DNA of 64,000 bases from IMG/VR virus record IMGVR_UViG_3300043410_001308, positions 1-64,000 of that record; one strand, 5' to 3'. Below the pieces are notes generated by a model, which searched no databases, was not told the origin of the DNA, and saw only the letters and a list, made by a program, of their open reading frames with translations. This DNA comes from a virus. A program made the position numbers and the translations under genes. This document shows, one piece after another, positions 31,109 to 41,400 of this stretch (the first letter of the stretch is position 1; each line of letters starts with the position of its first letter).

Positions 31109-32134
31109 ATGAATAAACGTATTGGCTTTGCCTGCAAATGGATCGACCGTCCTGATCAAGTAGACGGCATTAAACCTAAAGACGAGTGTAAAATCTACAA
31201 CACTGGTGCTACAACCGTAGCCTGGTTAAATAGACAGACACGAGATGTTGCTGAACAAAAGCTCTGGGACCTAATGGTGCAGAACATTGAAGCCACTCGT
31301 AAACTTGTTGAAAGGGTAGGTACACTTGATGAAAATCTTAGAATGGTACGACTCAGTAGCGATATTCTTCCTGTATACACTGAGCCAAGTTGGGGCGGGT
31401 ATTGGAGGAATTCCGACGTACGAGCCTATTGCGAAAAAGGATTTAGAACCATCGGAGATATTAGTCGTCAGACTGGTGTTCGGCTTAGTATGCATCCTGG
31501 TCAGTTTTGCGTGTTGGCGTCTGAGTCAGATGATATTGTAAATCGTTCAATTGAAGAGTTCGAATATCATGTGGATATGGCTCGCTGGATGGGATTTGGC
31601 CAAACGTTTCAAGACTTTAAAATCAATGTTCATATCGCTGGAAGAAGAGGCCCAATGGGAATACGTGCTGTATTGGGCAGGCTAACACCCGAAGCACGTA
31701 ACACACTCACAATCGAAAATGAAGAAATTACACACAATCTGGACACCTGTTTGGAACTTGCTGATATCGTTCCAATTGTACTTGACATACACCATCACTG
31801 GATTAACTCGGGGGAATATATTGATCCTAACGAAGACCGTGTTAAACGGGTTATTGATAGTTGGCGCGGTGTGCGTCCTACTTGCCATTACTCTGTTTCT
31901 CGCGAAGACGTACTCGTTGGTCATTCCAATGGATTACGTCCCGATCTTCCGACCCTCTTAGAATCTGGACACAAAAAAGCAAAGCTCAGAGCACATTCAA
32001 ACTTCTATTGGAATACAGATGTTAATGAATGGGCACTGAGCTTTAGAGATCATTTCGACATTATGTGCGAATCAAAGGCTAAGAATTTAGCCAGCTTTGA
32101 TCTCTACCAACAGGCTTTAAACTGCGGGCTTTGA
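31109..32134 (+). CDS. uvsE: UV-damage endonuclease UvsE/UvdE
   Basis: 341 residues from the ATG at 31109; a start at 31094 would lie inside the promoter. TIM-barrel metal-site motifs of the UVDE family are present: RLSMHPGQFCVLAS, INVHIAGRRG, LTIENEE, and VLDIHHHWI. The enzyme nicks DNA 5' of UV photoproducts, starting excision repair without UvrABC, and would protect phage DNA in sunlit water. Its mRNA is predicted to begin at the AUG. Overlaps the convergent basic protein gene by 18 bases. Confidence 0.92.
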   Translation: MNKRIGFACKWIDRPDQVDGIKPKDECKIYNTGATTVAWLNRQTRDVAEQKLWDLMVQNIEATRKLVERVGTLDENLRMVRLSSDILPVYTEPSWGGYWRNSDVRAYCEKGFRTIGDISRQTGVRLSMHPGQFCVLASESDDIVNRSIEEFEYHVDMARWMGFGQTFQDFKINVHIAGRRGPMGIRAVLGRLTPEARNTLTIENEEITHNLDTCLELADIVPIVLDIHHHWINSGEYIDPNEDRVKRVIDSWRGVRPTCHYSVSREDVLVGHSNGLRPDLPTLLESGHKKAKLRAHSNFYWNTDVNEWALSFRDHFDIMCESKAKNLASFDLYQQALNCGL

Positions 32135-32398
32135 TTTAGGCTTACGTCCGCCTTTCTTTGCACCTTCCTTTTTAGGAGCCGCTGGCTTCTTTTTAGCAGG
32201 TGCTTTCTTTTTAGGTTCTTGTTGTTTAGCCTGTAAAACTTCTACTTGAAGTTCTGACGGGCTTTTCAATTCACCTTCAAATTTAGCAGCACTTACTTCT
32301 ACTTCTGCCGGGGCTTTTGGCGCTTCTACTTTATATGGCGCTTCAGCTGGTTGTTCAGCATCTTTGCGACCAAAAAGTTTTGCTAATAGTTTTAACAT
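32117..32398 (-). CDS. Small protein with Lys/Ala/Pro-rich histone-like tail
   Basis: 93 residues: a basic N-terminal helix (MLKLLAKLFGRKDAEQ), an Ala/Pro/Glu middle, and a tail with KKKAPAKKKPAAPKK, like histone H1 or Hc2 tails. It would bind nucleic acid without sequence preference. It has a late promoter (TGTAAATAA) and an AAGGAG site, so it may be packaged with or bind the phage genome. Confidence 0.7.
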   Translation of the reverse strand: MLKLLAKLFGRKDAEQPAEAPYKVEAPKAPAEVEVSAAKFEGELKSPSELQVEVLQAKQQEPKKKAPAKKKPAAPKKEGAKKGGRKPKSKPAV

Positions 32399-32417
32399 AG
32401 TTAAATCTCCTTGTTTG

Positions 32418-32426
32418 TTATTTACA
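32418..32426 (-). promoter_or_regulatory. T4-type late promoter, minus strand
   Basis: Minus strand reads TGTAAATAA, 19 bases before the ATG at 32398 with AAGGAG between. Same variant as at 35378-35386. Confidence 0.55.
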
Positions 32427-32438
32427 TTCGTTGGCGGA

Positions 32439-32446
32439 ATTAAATA
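32439..32446 (+). promoter_or_regulatory. T4-type late promoter, plus strand
   Basis: ATTAAATA, 27 bases before the ATG at 32474 with TTAAGGACAAG between. Divergent partner of 32418-32426. Confidence 0.5.
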
Positions 32447-32473
32447 CTCTTATATGAGTTTAAGGACAAGATT

Positions 32474-33508
32474 ATGAAAATTTCAAAGATTCCAGGTTTG
32501 GGCAGATTTGGTGTGTTTATCGACGATATAGATTTTTATTCAATGACTGAGGAAGAATGGATAGAAATTGGTCAGCTTCATTTAAAATCTTTGGTTACAA
32601 TTTTTCGAAATGTAAATTTAGATCAAAAACTTTACGAAAAATTAATCACTAAACATGGAACCGTAGTTTATCTAGCATTTTATAGAATGATTAAAAAATA
32701 TCAAACATGGGACGTTCCTAGTTTGATTGCGAACGATGTTGTTAATGGAATTCCTGTTGACCCCGATGATAAAAAATGGGCTGCGACGGTATTAAGGATC
32801 ATGAGCGACCAAGATGGAATGTCTCAAATTGTTAGTGGGAAGAAAAACGAAAAAGGAGAACCTCTTGGAATGTTTGCTGAAGGAGAGCTGTTATGGCACA
32901 GCAACGAATCTGGGAATTTATGTTTTGCTCCGGGAGTAGCATTATTAGGTGTTGAAGGAACTATTGGTAGTGCTACTGGATTCTTAACAACTGCAGATTG
33001 GTACGAAGAACAAACAGAAAGTTTTAGAAGTGAACTTGACGAAATGATTATTGAACATAAATTTACTCCTGGAAGAATTAATCCAGGACTTCGACAAGAC
33101 CAAGATGACTTGATGTATAAAAATATGTGTCCTATTCCAAATGAACTTCCTTTGGTTATGCAAAATCCAATAGGTATCAAAGGACTTCATTATAGTGTTA
33201 ACACTATTGAAAAAATTAAAGGAATGACTCAAGAAGAATCTCAATCTGTATTTGATTATATTAATAAAACCTTATTTGTTGACAAATACATTTACGACCA
33301 TTGGTATCAACAAGATAACGATTTATCTTTATTTGATAATTCAATTACCTTACATAGAAGATTAGGCGGTATAGCAAGTAGAACATGTTATCGTATTCAA
33401 TATCAATATAACAAACTTGTACCGGACGGCAATCCTTATCTTCAAGAACCATTTATTAGTATGTATAATCAAGAAATGGGAGACATTAAGAAAATTTTTG
33501 GAATGTAA
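32474..33508 (+). CDS. TauD/TfdA-like oxygenase with HxN in place of HxD
   Basis: 344 residues. The layout is that of TauD-family 2-oxoglutarate oxygenases: LHLKSLVTIFRNV near the N-terminus, ELLWHSNESGN at residues 138-148, a cross-over region GSATGFLTTADWYE, then the late SLFDNSITLHRRLGG with H294 and R307 as the distal His and 2-oxoglutarate Arg. The second iron ligand, normally Asp, is N144 (WHSNE). I recall similar HxN forms in T4-like marine phages. The iron site may be two-His, as in halogenase-type relatives, or E145 may substitute. It is translationally coupled to the radical-SAM gene that follows. Confidence 0.75.
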   Translation: MKISKIPGLGRFGVFIDDIDFYSMTEEEWIEIGQLHLKSLVTIFRNVNLDQKLYEKLITKHGTVVYLAFYRMIKKYQTWDVPSLIANDVVNGIPVDPDDKKWAATVLRIMSDQDGMSQIVSGKKNEKGEPLGMFAEGELLWHSNESGNLCFAPGVALLGVEGTIGSATGFLTTADWYEEQTESFRSELDEMIIEHKFTPGRINPGLRQDQDDLMYKNMCPIPNELPLVMQNPIGIKGLHYSVNTIEKIKGMTQEESQSVFDYINKTLFVDKYIYDHWYQQDNDLSLFDNSITLHRRLGGIASRTCYRIQYQYNKLVPDGNPYLQEPFISMYNQEMGDIKKIFGM

Positions 33509-35118
33509 TGAAACAACTTAATGTATTGTTTTATCATCCTAACGATCTGTTGTGTTCTCCAATTCAACCATTAAGTTTAGGAATTTCATCTTTATATCTA
33601 AAAACATATATTGATATAAACAGAACTAACATATCTAATAATTTAAATTGGATAAAACCCGAACAACGGCAATTATCAGACGACGCTCTTTTAAAACTTT
33701 GTAAAGAAAAATCAATTGATATTTTATGCACTGGTCATTATATCTGGAACAATACATTTTTACTAAATCAAATAAAAAATATACAAAATAAAAAAACTTT
33801 TATAATTGTCGCCGGTGGGCCAAGCATTGACGTAAATGTTAACAAAAACTTTTTTGTTGAAAATCCTGGAATAGACTATGCTGTATACGGAGCAGGCGAA
33901 GTTGCATTTGCGGACCTGGTTGAAAGTATTTTAACAGAAACAAAATTGTTATCATTTAATACTTCTAATCTAGGATGGTTTGATAAAGAAAAACAAAAAC
34001 AAATCGTAGCAGATTTCAAATATGTTCCTGAAATAAAAGTAAGTCCGTATTGTCATAATAAAAAATTACTACAAGAAATAGTTCAATACGAATTTGACAA
34101 TAATTTTGACATATCTTTACCCTACGAGCTAACACGAGGGTGTCCTTATTCTTGTACATTTTGTGATTGGAACGGTGGTCTTTCTACTAAAGTCTCAAGA
34201 AGAAAATTTACCTACCAAGATGAAATTGATTTATTTCAAGAACTAGGAATTAAAAACATATTTTTAGCAGATGCAAATGTAGGACAATATGATGAAGATG
34301 TAGACATGGTTGCTTATTTTGCAAAGAAAAATATAGAAGAAAATGCTAATTTTAAAGTGTTTGGAAATCTAAGTAAATTAAGAATAGAAAATAATAAAAA
34401 AATTTATAATCTATTATTAGAATCAGATTTAGTTGATCAAACCACAGGCTACGAACTTATATTTTCTATCCAAGATATAGACGAACAAGTGCTTAAAAAT
34501 ATTGATAGACCTGACGTTGGTTGGGAAATTCAAAAAGATATCATTTTAAATCTTTTAGAAAAATATCCTTTAATTAATCCGCAAATACAACTTATACAAG
34601 GACTTCCGGGGCAAACCGTTGATTCTTGGAAACGTACACTATCTATTATTTCTCAAATTCCGTGTTTGCCTTATCCCTTTTTTAGCGAATTACTGCCGGC
34701 CAGTCCAGCAGCAGTTGATCCCGATTATCAAGAAAAATTTAAATTTGTATATAGTAATAGCGAAAGATTCAGCAATACAGGCTTCTTTAGAGGGAATTTT
34801 CCTGCATCGTGTGTAAGTTTTACACAAAGAGATTTTGTAAAAATGACATTAATAACTATGATTTATACAACATTATGCCTTATTAAAACACCAAATAAAG
34901 ATGTTTTAGTTGATAAATTTTTAGAATCTAATGGCTGTAGAATGTTAGAAGAAAATTTATATAATAACTGGACTCAGCATGACAAATTCTTTTATACTAT
35001 AAACTACGATGGGGAATCAGAAATAGTTTCTGCCTGTCAATTTTATTCGTACCCATTGCTTAACACTAGAACATTTAACGAATTTCTTAAAACTTACTCA
35101 CAGGAAGTTCAACACTAG
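33508..35118 (+). CDS. B12-type radical SAM enzyme, paralogue of the island enzyme
   Basis: 536 residues. An N-terminal cobalamin-domain-like Rossmann region (IIVAGGPSID, then YAVYGAGEVAFADL) without a DxHxxG motif, followed by the triad C212-x3-C216-x2-C219 (TRGCPYSCTFCDWNGG). The barrel continues with IFLADANVGQYDEDVDM, matching VFITDANYGILKQDVEI of the enzyme at 4780-6804. Starts on the last base of the TauD-like gene (TAATG). Partnering with an oxygenase repeats the island theme. Its 3' end overlaps a convergent gene by 32 bases. Confidence 0.82.
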   Translation: MKQLNVLFYHPNDLLCSPIQPLSLGISSLYLKTYIDINRTNISNNLNWIKPEQRQLSDDALLKLCKEKSIDILCTGHYIWNNTFLLNQIKNIQNKKTFIIVAGGPSIDVNVNKNFFVENPGIDYAVYGAGEVAFADLVESILTETKLLSFNTSNLGWFDKEKQKQIVADFKYVPEIKVSPYCHNKKLLQEIVQYEFDNNFDISLPYELTRGCPYSCTFCDWNGGLSTKVSRRKFTYQDEIDLFQELGIKNIFLADANVGQYDEDVDMVAYFAKKNIEENANFKVFGNLSKLRIENNKKIYNLLLESDLVDQTTGYELIFSIQDIDEQVLKNIDRPDVGWEIQKDIILNLLEKYPLINPQIQLIQGLPGQTVDSWKRTLSIISQIPCLPYPFFSELLPASPAAVDPDYQEKFKFVYSNSERFSNTGFFRGNFPASCVSFTQRDFVKMTLITMIYTTLCLIKTPNKDVLVDKFLESNGCRMLEENLYNNWTQHDKFFYTINYDGESEIVSACQFYSYPLLNTRTFNEFLKTYSQEVQH

Positions 35119-35374
35119 CTGGTAAATCCCAGATCTTTTTCTGTTCAACGCCCTTTCTTTGGGCAAATCTTTTAGCATCGCATTTTGAACATACATGAAA
35201 AAAATTGTTGCTTAATCTTTTTCTATCAATTTTTCTAATATCTCTTTCAAATTTTTCATCACAATTATCGCAAAGAAATAACGCTACGGTCTTGTTTCTA
35301 AAATAGGTATGCCCATGACCTAGCTTGCTATTACGAATATATTCTGTTTTTCGTATTTCTGTTTTTAAGAACAT
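35087..35374 (-). CDS. Small zinc-ribbon protein
   Basis: 95 residues with two CxxC pairs, LCDNCDEKF and HVCSKCDAK, 30 residues apart, making a four-Cys zinc ribbon; flanking residues are basic. It probably binds nucleic acid. The ATG lies 4 bases after a late-promoter TAAATA, so its transcript would be leaderless. It overlaps the convergent radical-SAM gene by 32 bases. Confidence 0.7.
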   Translation of the reverse strand: MFLKTEIRKTEYIRNSKLGHGHTYFRNKTVALFLCDNCDEKFERDIRKIDRKRLSNNFFHVCSKCDAKRFAQRKGVEQKKIWDLPASVELPVSKF

Positions 35375-35377
35375 ATG

Positions 35378-35386
35378 TTATTTACA
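35378..35386 (-). promoter_or_regulatory. T4-type late promoter, minus strand, abutting ATG
   Basis: Minus strand reads TGTAAATAA; 4 bases separate the TAAATA core from the ATG at 35374. Confidence 0.55.
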
Positions 35387-35407
35387 TTTGGCTTTTAAAA
35401 TATTGGG

Positions 35408-35414
35408 CTAAATA
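35408..35414 (+). promoter_or_regulatory. T4-type late promoter of the tail-fibre block
   Basis: CTAAATA with 29 bases to the ATG at 35444 and TAGGATAG as ribosome site. Likely drives the long plus-strand fibre operon. Confidence 0.6.
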
Positions 35415-35443
35415 TAGAAATAATCCATTTTGTAGGATAGACT

Positions 35444-38400
35444 ATGGCTAGAAAAATAATAGATATTGGTGCTGTTGGTAATGACGGTACAGGTGATAGC
35501 ATACGCGATTCGTTCCGTAAAGTTAATGATAACTTTAGAGAATTGTATAGCTCATTAGGTTTAGGCGAGAACTTAACGTTTAAAGGCCTCGATGATACTC
35601 CAACATCGTATGCTGGATACGAAAATTCCATCTTAGCTGTTAATAATACAGAAACAGGAATTCAATTTAAACAGCTTACAGCAGGTACAGGTATTCAATT
35701 AGATTTTACATCTAATACTAACGAAATTACCATTAACACTTTATTTGCTGAAATTTCAGGAGATCCAAGTCCTCAGCTTGGAGGAAACCTTTCTACTCGA
35801 TCTGGTGCTACTCAATATAGAATCTTAGATCTAGGCACTACTTCTAACCCATTATTACCTATATACCAACACGAAGCTGTTAATAAGAGCTACGCTGATA
35901 GCAAAATTTCTCGAGCAGGTGTTGAAGCAATTGATCCAAGAACAGGTTTTGTAAACCCAGATTTTGGTACAATGAGCGGTCCGTTGATTCTTTCAAGAGA
36001 TCCAGAACCTACGGACGATGAAGTTTATGATGGTTTGATTGCTGCCACTAAAAGATATGTTGATAACTCAGCGTTTGGATCAGCAGTTAACTTATATGTT
36101 GCAACATCTGGTCAAGACGAAAGAACTGGTGTTAGTGAGCAATTACAAGGCCGTGCGCTAGCCTATGCATATAGAACGATCGAAGCAGCATTAAAACGTG
36201 CTGAAGAATTAGTTAATGAATCTCGTTTGGACATTGGACCTTACAAAAAGGTTTTAACCTATAACGAGGGAGAGTTTAAGTGTACCTTAAGCAGTATTTC
36301 AACTGCTCCAAGTTCTGGTTCTGGGTTTACCGGTAAGGTGTACATGAGTGCAGATACCGTAACATTACAAACAAGAGGTACCAACTATCGAGTCGGTGAT
36401 ATTATTACACTTGCTGGTGGATCAGGTTCTCCAACAACATTAGAAGTTCTTTCAACTATTTCTAACCCTGGTGGTATATCAACATTTAGAGTTGTTTCAT
36501 CTGGTGTATATGATGTGTTGCCAGGTAATACAGCAGTTCCAACTATCAGTGATAGTGAATTTGGTGTTGGTGCAAAATTTAATGTAACATATAAAGTTAA
36601 TAATATTGAAATTATATCAGGTGGATCTAGTTATGGTCTAGTATCAGTTCGTATTACTAGAGGAATTGGAGATACTACAGGGTCTGGAGCTTTTGGTACT
36701 GCTGAAGTTGCAGGCGGTATCGTTCAGAGTATTACAATTACTGACCAAGGGTCTGGGTTTACCGTATTACCAAACGTAGTTGTAGACCTTCCACGATTTA
36801 AAATATATACCAACGGATTGCGAACAGACTTTACCGGAGATGTGTTAAGCGGTGATCCTGTTGCTGCACGTGGTAGAGATATTAGGGAAGGCCTATATCT
36901 TAAAGGAGAAACTTCGGGTGCATTGGCACAGATCCTTTCTCATAACGGTTCGCTAGATGGCGGCGATGAAATCTTTGATGTTGATATCAAATACGGTACC
37001 TTTGAACTTGGGGAAGAAATTGCCTATGGCGATGTAACTAAGACAATTCAAATTTCTGTTTTAATTGAATCTGGTATCTATGAAGAAAACTATCCTTTAA
37101 AAGTTCCGCAAAACGTTGCTATTATCGGTGATGAATTTAGACGAGTAATTGTTAAACCTAGGTCCGGTGAAAGCTCGAGTCCGTGGGCGTTCCAGTATTT
37201 TAGAAGAGATTTAGAAATAGACGGACTTACTACAGCCGAACAACTATACGGATATCATTATCTTGCTGATCCTACAATGCCTGTTTACCCAATGGTAAAC
37301 AATCCAGGGCATTTTAGATCTGCCGCAGACCTTTTACAATTAAACAAGGTTTTCTTACAAAATGAAATTACTGCATGGATCAATTATCGTGTTACAAATA
37401 ATGTAACTCCTTTTGACGATACGTTTGAATACAATGAAAGATTATGTGCTCGAGATGTTGGTTTAATTGTTGATGCTATTGCATTCGATTTACGCTACGG
37501 AGGTTATAGTAGATCTGTTTCTTCAGCATTGAAGTATAAAAGCAATGCCAGTGCATTAATAGCAATTACTGATCAATTAACACAAACATCAGCTGCATTG
37601 GTTCACTTAAATGATCTAGCACAAACTATTATTTCAAATACTGAAATTACAGAAGTTTATAATACTATAAAAGCACAGACAATTGATTTGGCATTTGTTT
37701 CTGAATTAGGTTCAGGGGCAGTTATTAATGAATTGTTCACTGCGATTGTTGATATTATTAACAATTCTGGAAGTGTAAATTATCCAAAAAATAACAATGA
37801 TCTAGACGTATTTTTATGTAACGATGCAAATATTGTTCGAGCTGTAACCTGTCAAGGTCACGGCGGCTTTATGATGGTACTTGACCCAGAAGGTCAAATT
37901 CTTGCTAAGTCACCGTATGCCCAAGAATGTGCAAGTTTTACACGAAGCAAAGATGTTCATGTATTTGCCGGCGGTATGTTCATTGACGGATTTACAGGAA
38001 ACTTAAAATTTAAAATAACAGAAGTTGTTACAACAACATTCTTACGTGTTACAGATTTAATGCGTTTGCCAAATCTTCCAGCATCGTTTATTGTTAACGA
38101 TACCGTTTATCGAATTAACTATGTTAGAGATTTTGTTTATAGCCCAACCGGTTCTTCAGCATCGCTAATCCTTGACGAAGTAACTCCGTGGCCGTTTGGT
38201 GTATTTGATTACAATGAAGATATCTGTAGTCGAGACGTTGGTTTAATTTTAGAAGGTGTTGGTTATGATTTTGTTCTTGGAACTAACTACCATGCACGAA
38301 AAGCAGGTTTTACTTATAGAGAACAAAATGCTGAAGTAGTTGTACAAGAACAGCTTACACTAACTCTTGACGCTATTCATTACGCTCATGATTTAGCCTA

Positions 38401-41400
38401 CGCTGCTATCAGTGGTGACGCTGCTAGCCAAGCTACTTTAAGATTAGACGAAACTGCATTAACAACTATTATTGAAAATGGCAAAACATTTGCTCCAGCA
38501 TTGTCATTGATTAATCCGGCATCGATGACAACTAATCAGGCAAATGCCAAAGCGTTGTTATATGCTAACATACAATATATTAGAGATCAAGCAATTGGTT
38601 GGATCGAAGCACAAGTAGCAGGAAATGTTGCGCCATTTAGTTCGTCGTTTACTTATAATAGTGATCGTTGTTCTAGAGACATTCAATATATTATTGAAGC
38701 CATGTTGTATGATTTTACCTATGGTGGTAATAGTCAATCAAGAGATGCTGCATTAAAATATTATGACGGAGTTGGAGATTTAGAAGTTCTTCAATTAGGT
38801 GCAGGTGAAACAGAAGAAACCATAGCTGCATTAGATTATGTAAAATATCTAGTACAGCAAGTTGTTAGAAATCTTCCACCGGCTTCTAGTTATTCAGCAA
38901 CATCAAGACAAACAGGCTCAGCAGGAACCTTAACAGAAGCAACCACACTAGGCAATTTAATTCAAATTGTTATTGACGTAGTTACTAGTGGCACAAGTGC
39001 TGCGCCAACTGCAACATATCCAACATTAACAGGATACAATTCAACTGCACTTGATTCTAGAACAGCATTGTTAGCAGCCAAGTCAAGCATACAATCTGAT
39101 ACAATTGATTACATTAATTCAATTGCTAACGTATACGAAATTCTAATGCCTGGTAACAGATCGATGTTGGCCAACGACTTTACACAAGTTGCTGATATGG
39201 GTTATGGTATTATGGTAACCAATGGCGGCTTATTAGAAGCTGTGTCAGTGTTTACTTACTATTGCTATATTTCTTACTATGCACTAAATGGTGGACAGAT
39301 TCGTTCTGTATCAGGATCAAGTGCCCACGGTGTGTATGCGTTAGTTGCAGAAGGCAGTGATCCATTAGAGATTCCAACTCCGGTAAGTTTATATTATAAT
39401 TTGTCACAGGGTGCTACGGTTTATTTTCCTAGTGCGCTATATGCAAACACCGTTGGCGGATTATCACTTTATGTTAACAATTATGACTATGTACCGTTAA
39501 GTAATGGAGAACTTGAGGTTATACACACCGACGGTGATCTTTATAGATATTCTGTTAACTCTGTTGATACACAAGACTTGCCAGCAGGTGTGGCTAAACT
39601 TAATATTGCAAGTACAGGTAATTCAACTACCGCAGGTTTAACATATTCTATCCCAAATGGAACTAAAGTTACAATTAGACAAAATTCGCAGGTGGTATTA
39701 ACCGGTGACGTTGTTGAAGTTGCTACTAGACCATCTACCGCTCTTAAATTAAACGAAACAGAAAGTGTATATCGTGTTCTACAATTTGAAGAATATACCG
39801 ACGATAATGGTTCACAAATCTGTACGATTACCACAGGTAATCCAGGACAAATTAATTGCACAGCTCACGGTCAAATTGCTGGATATATTGTTTCTTTTAG
39901 TTCAACAGGAACTTTACCAACCGGAATTACAGCTGGTACAAGATACTTTATTATCAGTGAAGACATATCAGAAAATACATTTAGAATTTCCGAATCACGT
40001 GGAGGTATTCCAATTGAAATTACCTCTGCTGGTACTGGAACAATAAGTTTTTCACCATACGGTCTTGCAAGAACAACACTAAGAGAAAACTACAATTATA
40101 TTGAATTAACTCCATGGTCTCCAAACGAGTTTGTTGGTGCAACTTCAACATTTACCGTAACCGTTGCTGCGCCAGCAGTATTCACTAGTAATAGTCACGG
40201 ATTATCATCTGGTGATGTAATTGCATTTACTACAACAGGATCATTACCAGACGGATTATCAATAACTAAAAATTATTTTGTTCTTTCAACAGGATTATCA
40301 ACTCATTCGTTTAGAGTCAGTTTAACACCGGGAGGAGATCCTGCAGAAACTACAGGAACACAAACCGGCGTTCATAGTTGGGGCAAAGTAAAAGGTCGAG
40401 TAGGCGATAGTAATTTTGCTGTGGTTCCTATTGGACCAGAAGATAGAACTAGAATTGTTGGAACAAAATTTGTATGGATTGGTACTGAATATACTATTAT
40501 TCAATACGATGCTGAAGGTGTTACCAACGAACCTTATGCAAGAGTCTATCTCGATACACCATTGGTAGATGATATCTTAACATTCTCTAGTCCGCCATCT
40601 TTAAAAGCCGGTGTTCCAAATAAAACATCTAATGCATCCGGTTCGTTGACTATTCGTATTTCGTTAACTCGTGTTACCGGTCACGACCTATTAGAAATTG
40701 GTACAGGTTCGTATGCTGATACAAATTATCCAAATGAAATTTATGGCGCTGCGGTCAATCCGTTAAATCCTGCAACCGAAACTGCAGAAAGAGGATCGGG
40801 TCGTACATTCTATGTAACTACTGACCAATTTGGTAACTTTAACGTCGGACCATATTTCCGTGTTGACCAAGGTACTGGTCGTGTTACATTCTCCGCAGCG
40901 ATTGCGTTGAGTAACTTAGACGGTATTGGTTTCAAACGTGGTGTTCCAATTGCTGAATTTTCTACTGATTCGTCATTCTCTGATAATGCTACTGATACGG
41001 TACCAACAGAAAATGCCACAAGAATTTATTTAGAGAGAAGATTAGGTTTAACTCACACAGGAGAAATTGTCCCGGATGTTCAATTAATTCCGCAAATAAC
41101 TGGAGGTTTCATGCCGTTAAATGGTAATTTAACCATGAACGGAGATATGGACCTTGGAACTCATAGAATTAAAAATGTTGAAGATCCGGTTGAATTAACT
41201 GACGCAGTTAATCTACAAAGTTTAACATTAGATAATTTACAAGACTTTACACCTGGAAATATAGAAGCGAACGACTTTGTTGTATTCACAGGTAGTGGAA
41301 ATGAAATTACTAATGCAGCAGTGGTCGGTGATATTTTATTTGATATAGATTCAACGGCCAACACTATAGATGCACAAATTCAACCTGGTGTTATTATTAA

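Noticed and set aside
31785-31815. TTGACA inside uvsE as a promoter
   Set aside because: No -10 hexamer at 16-18 bases.
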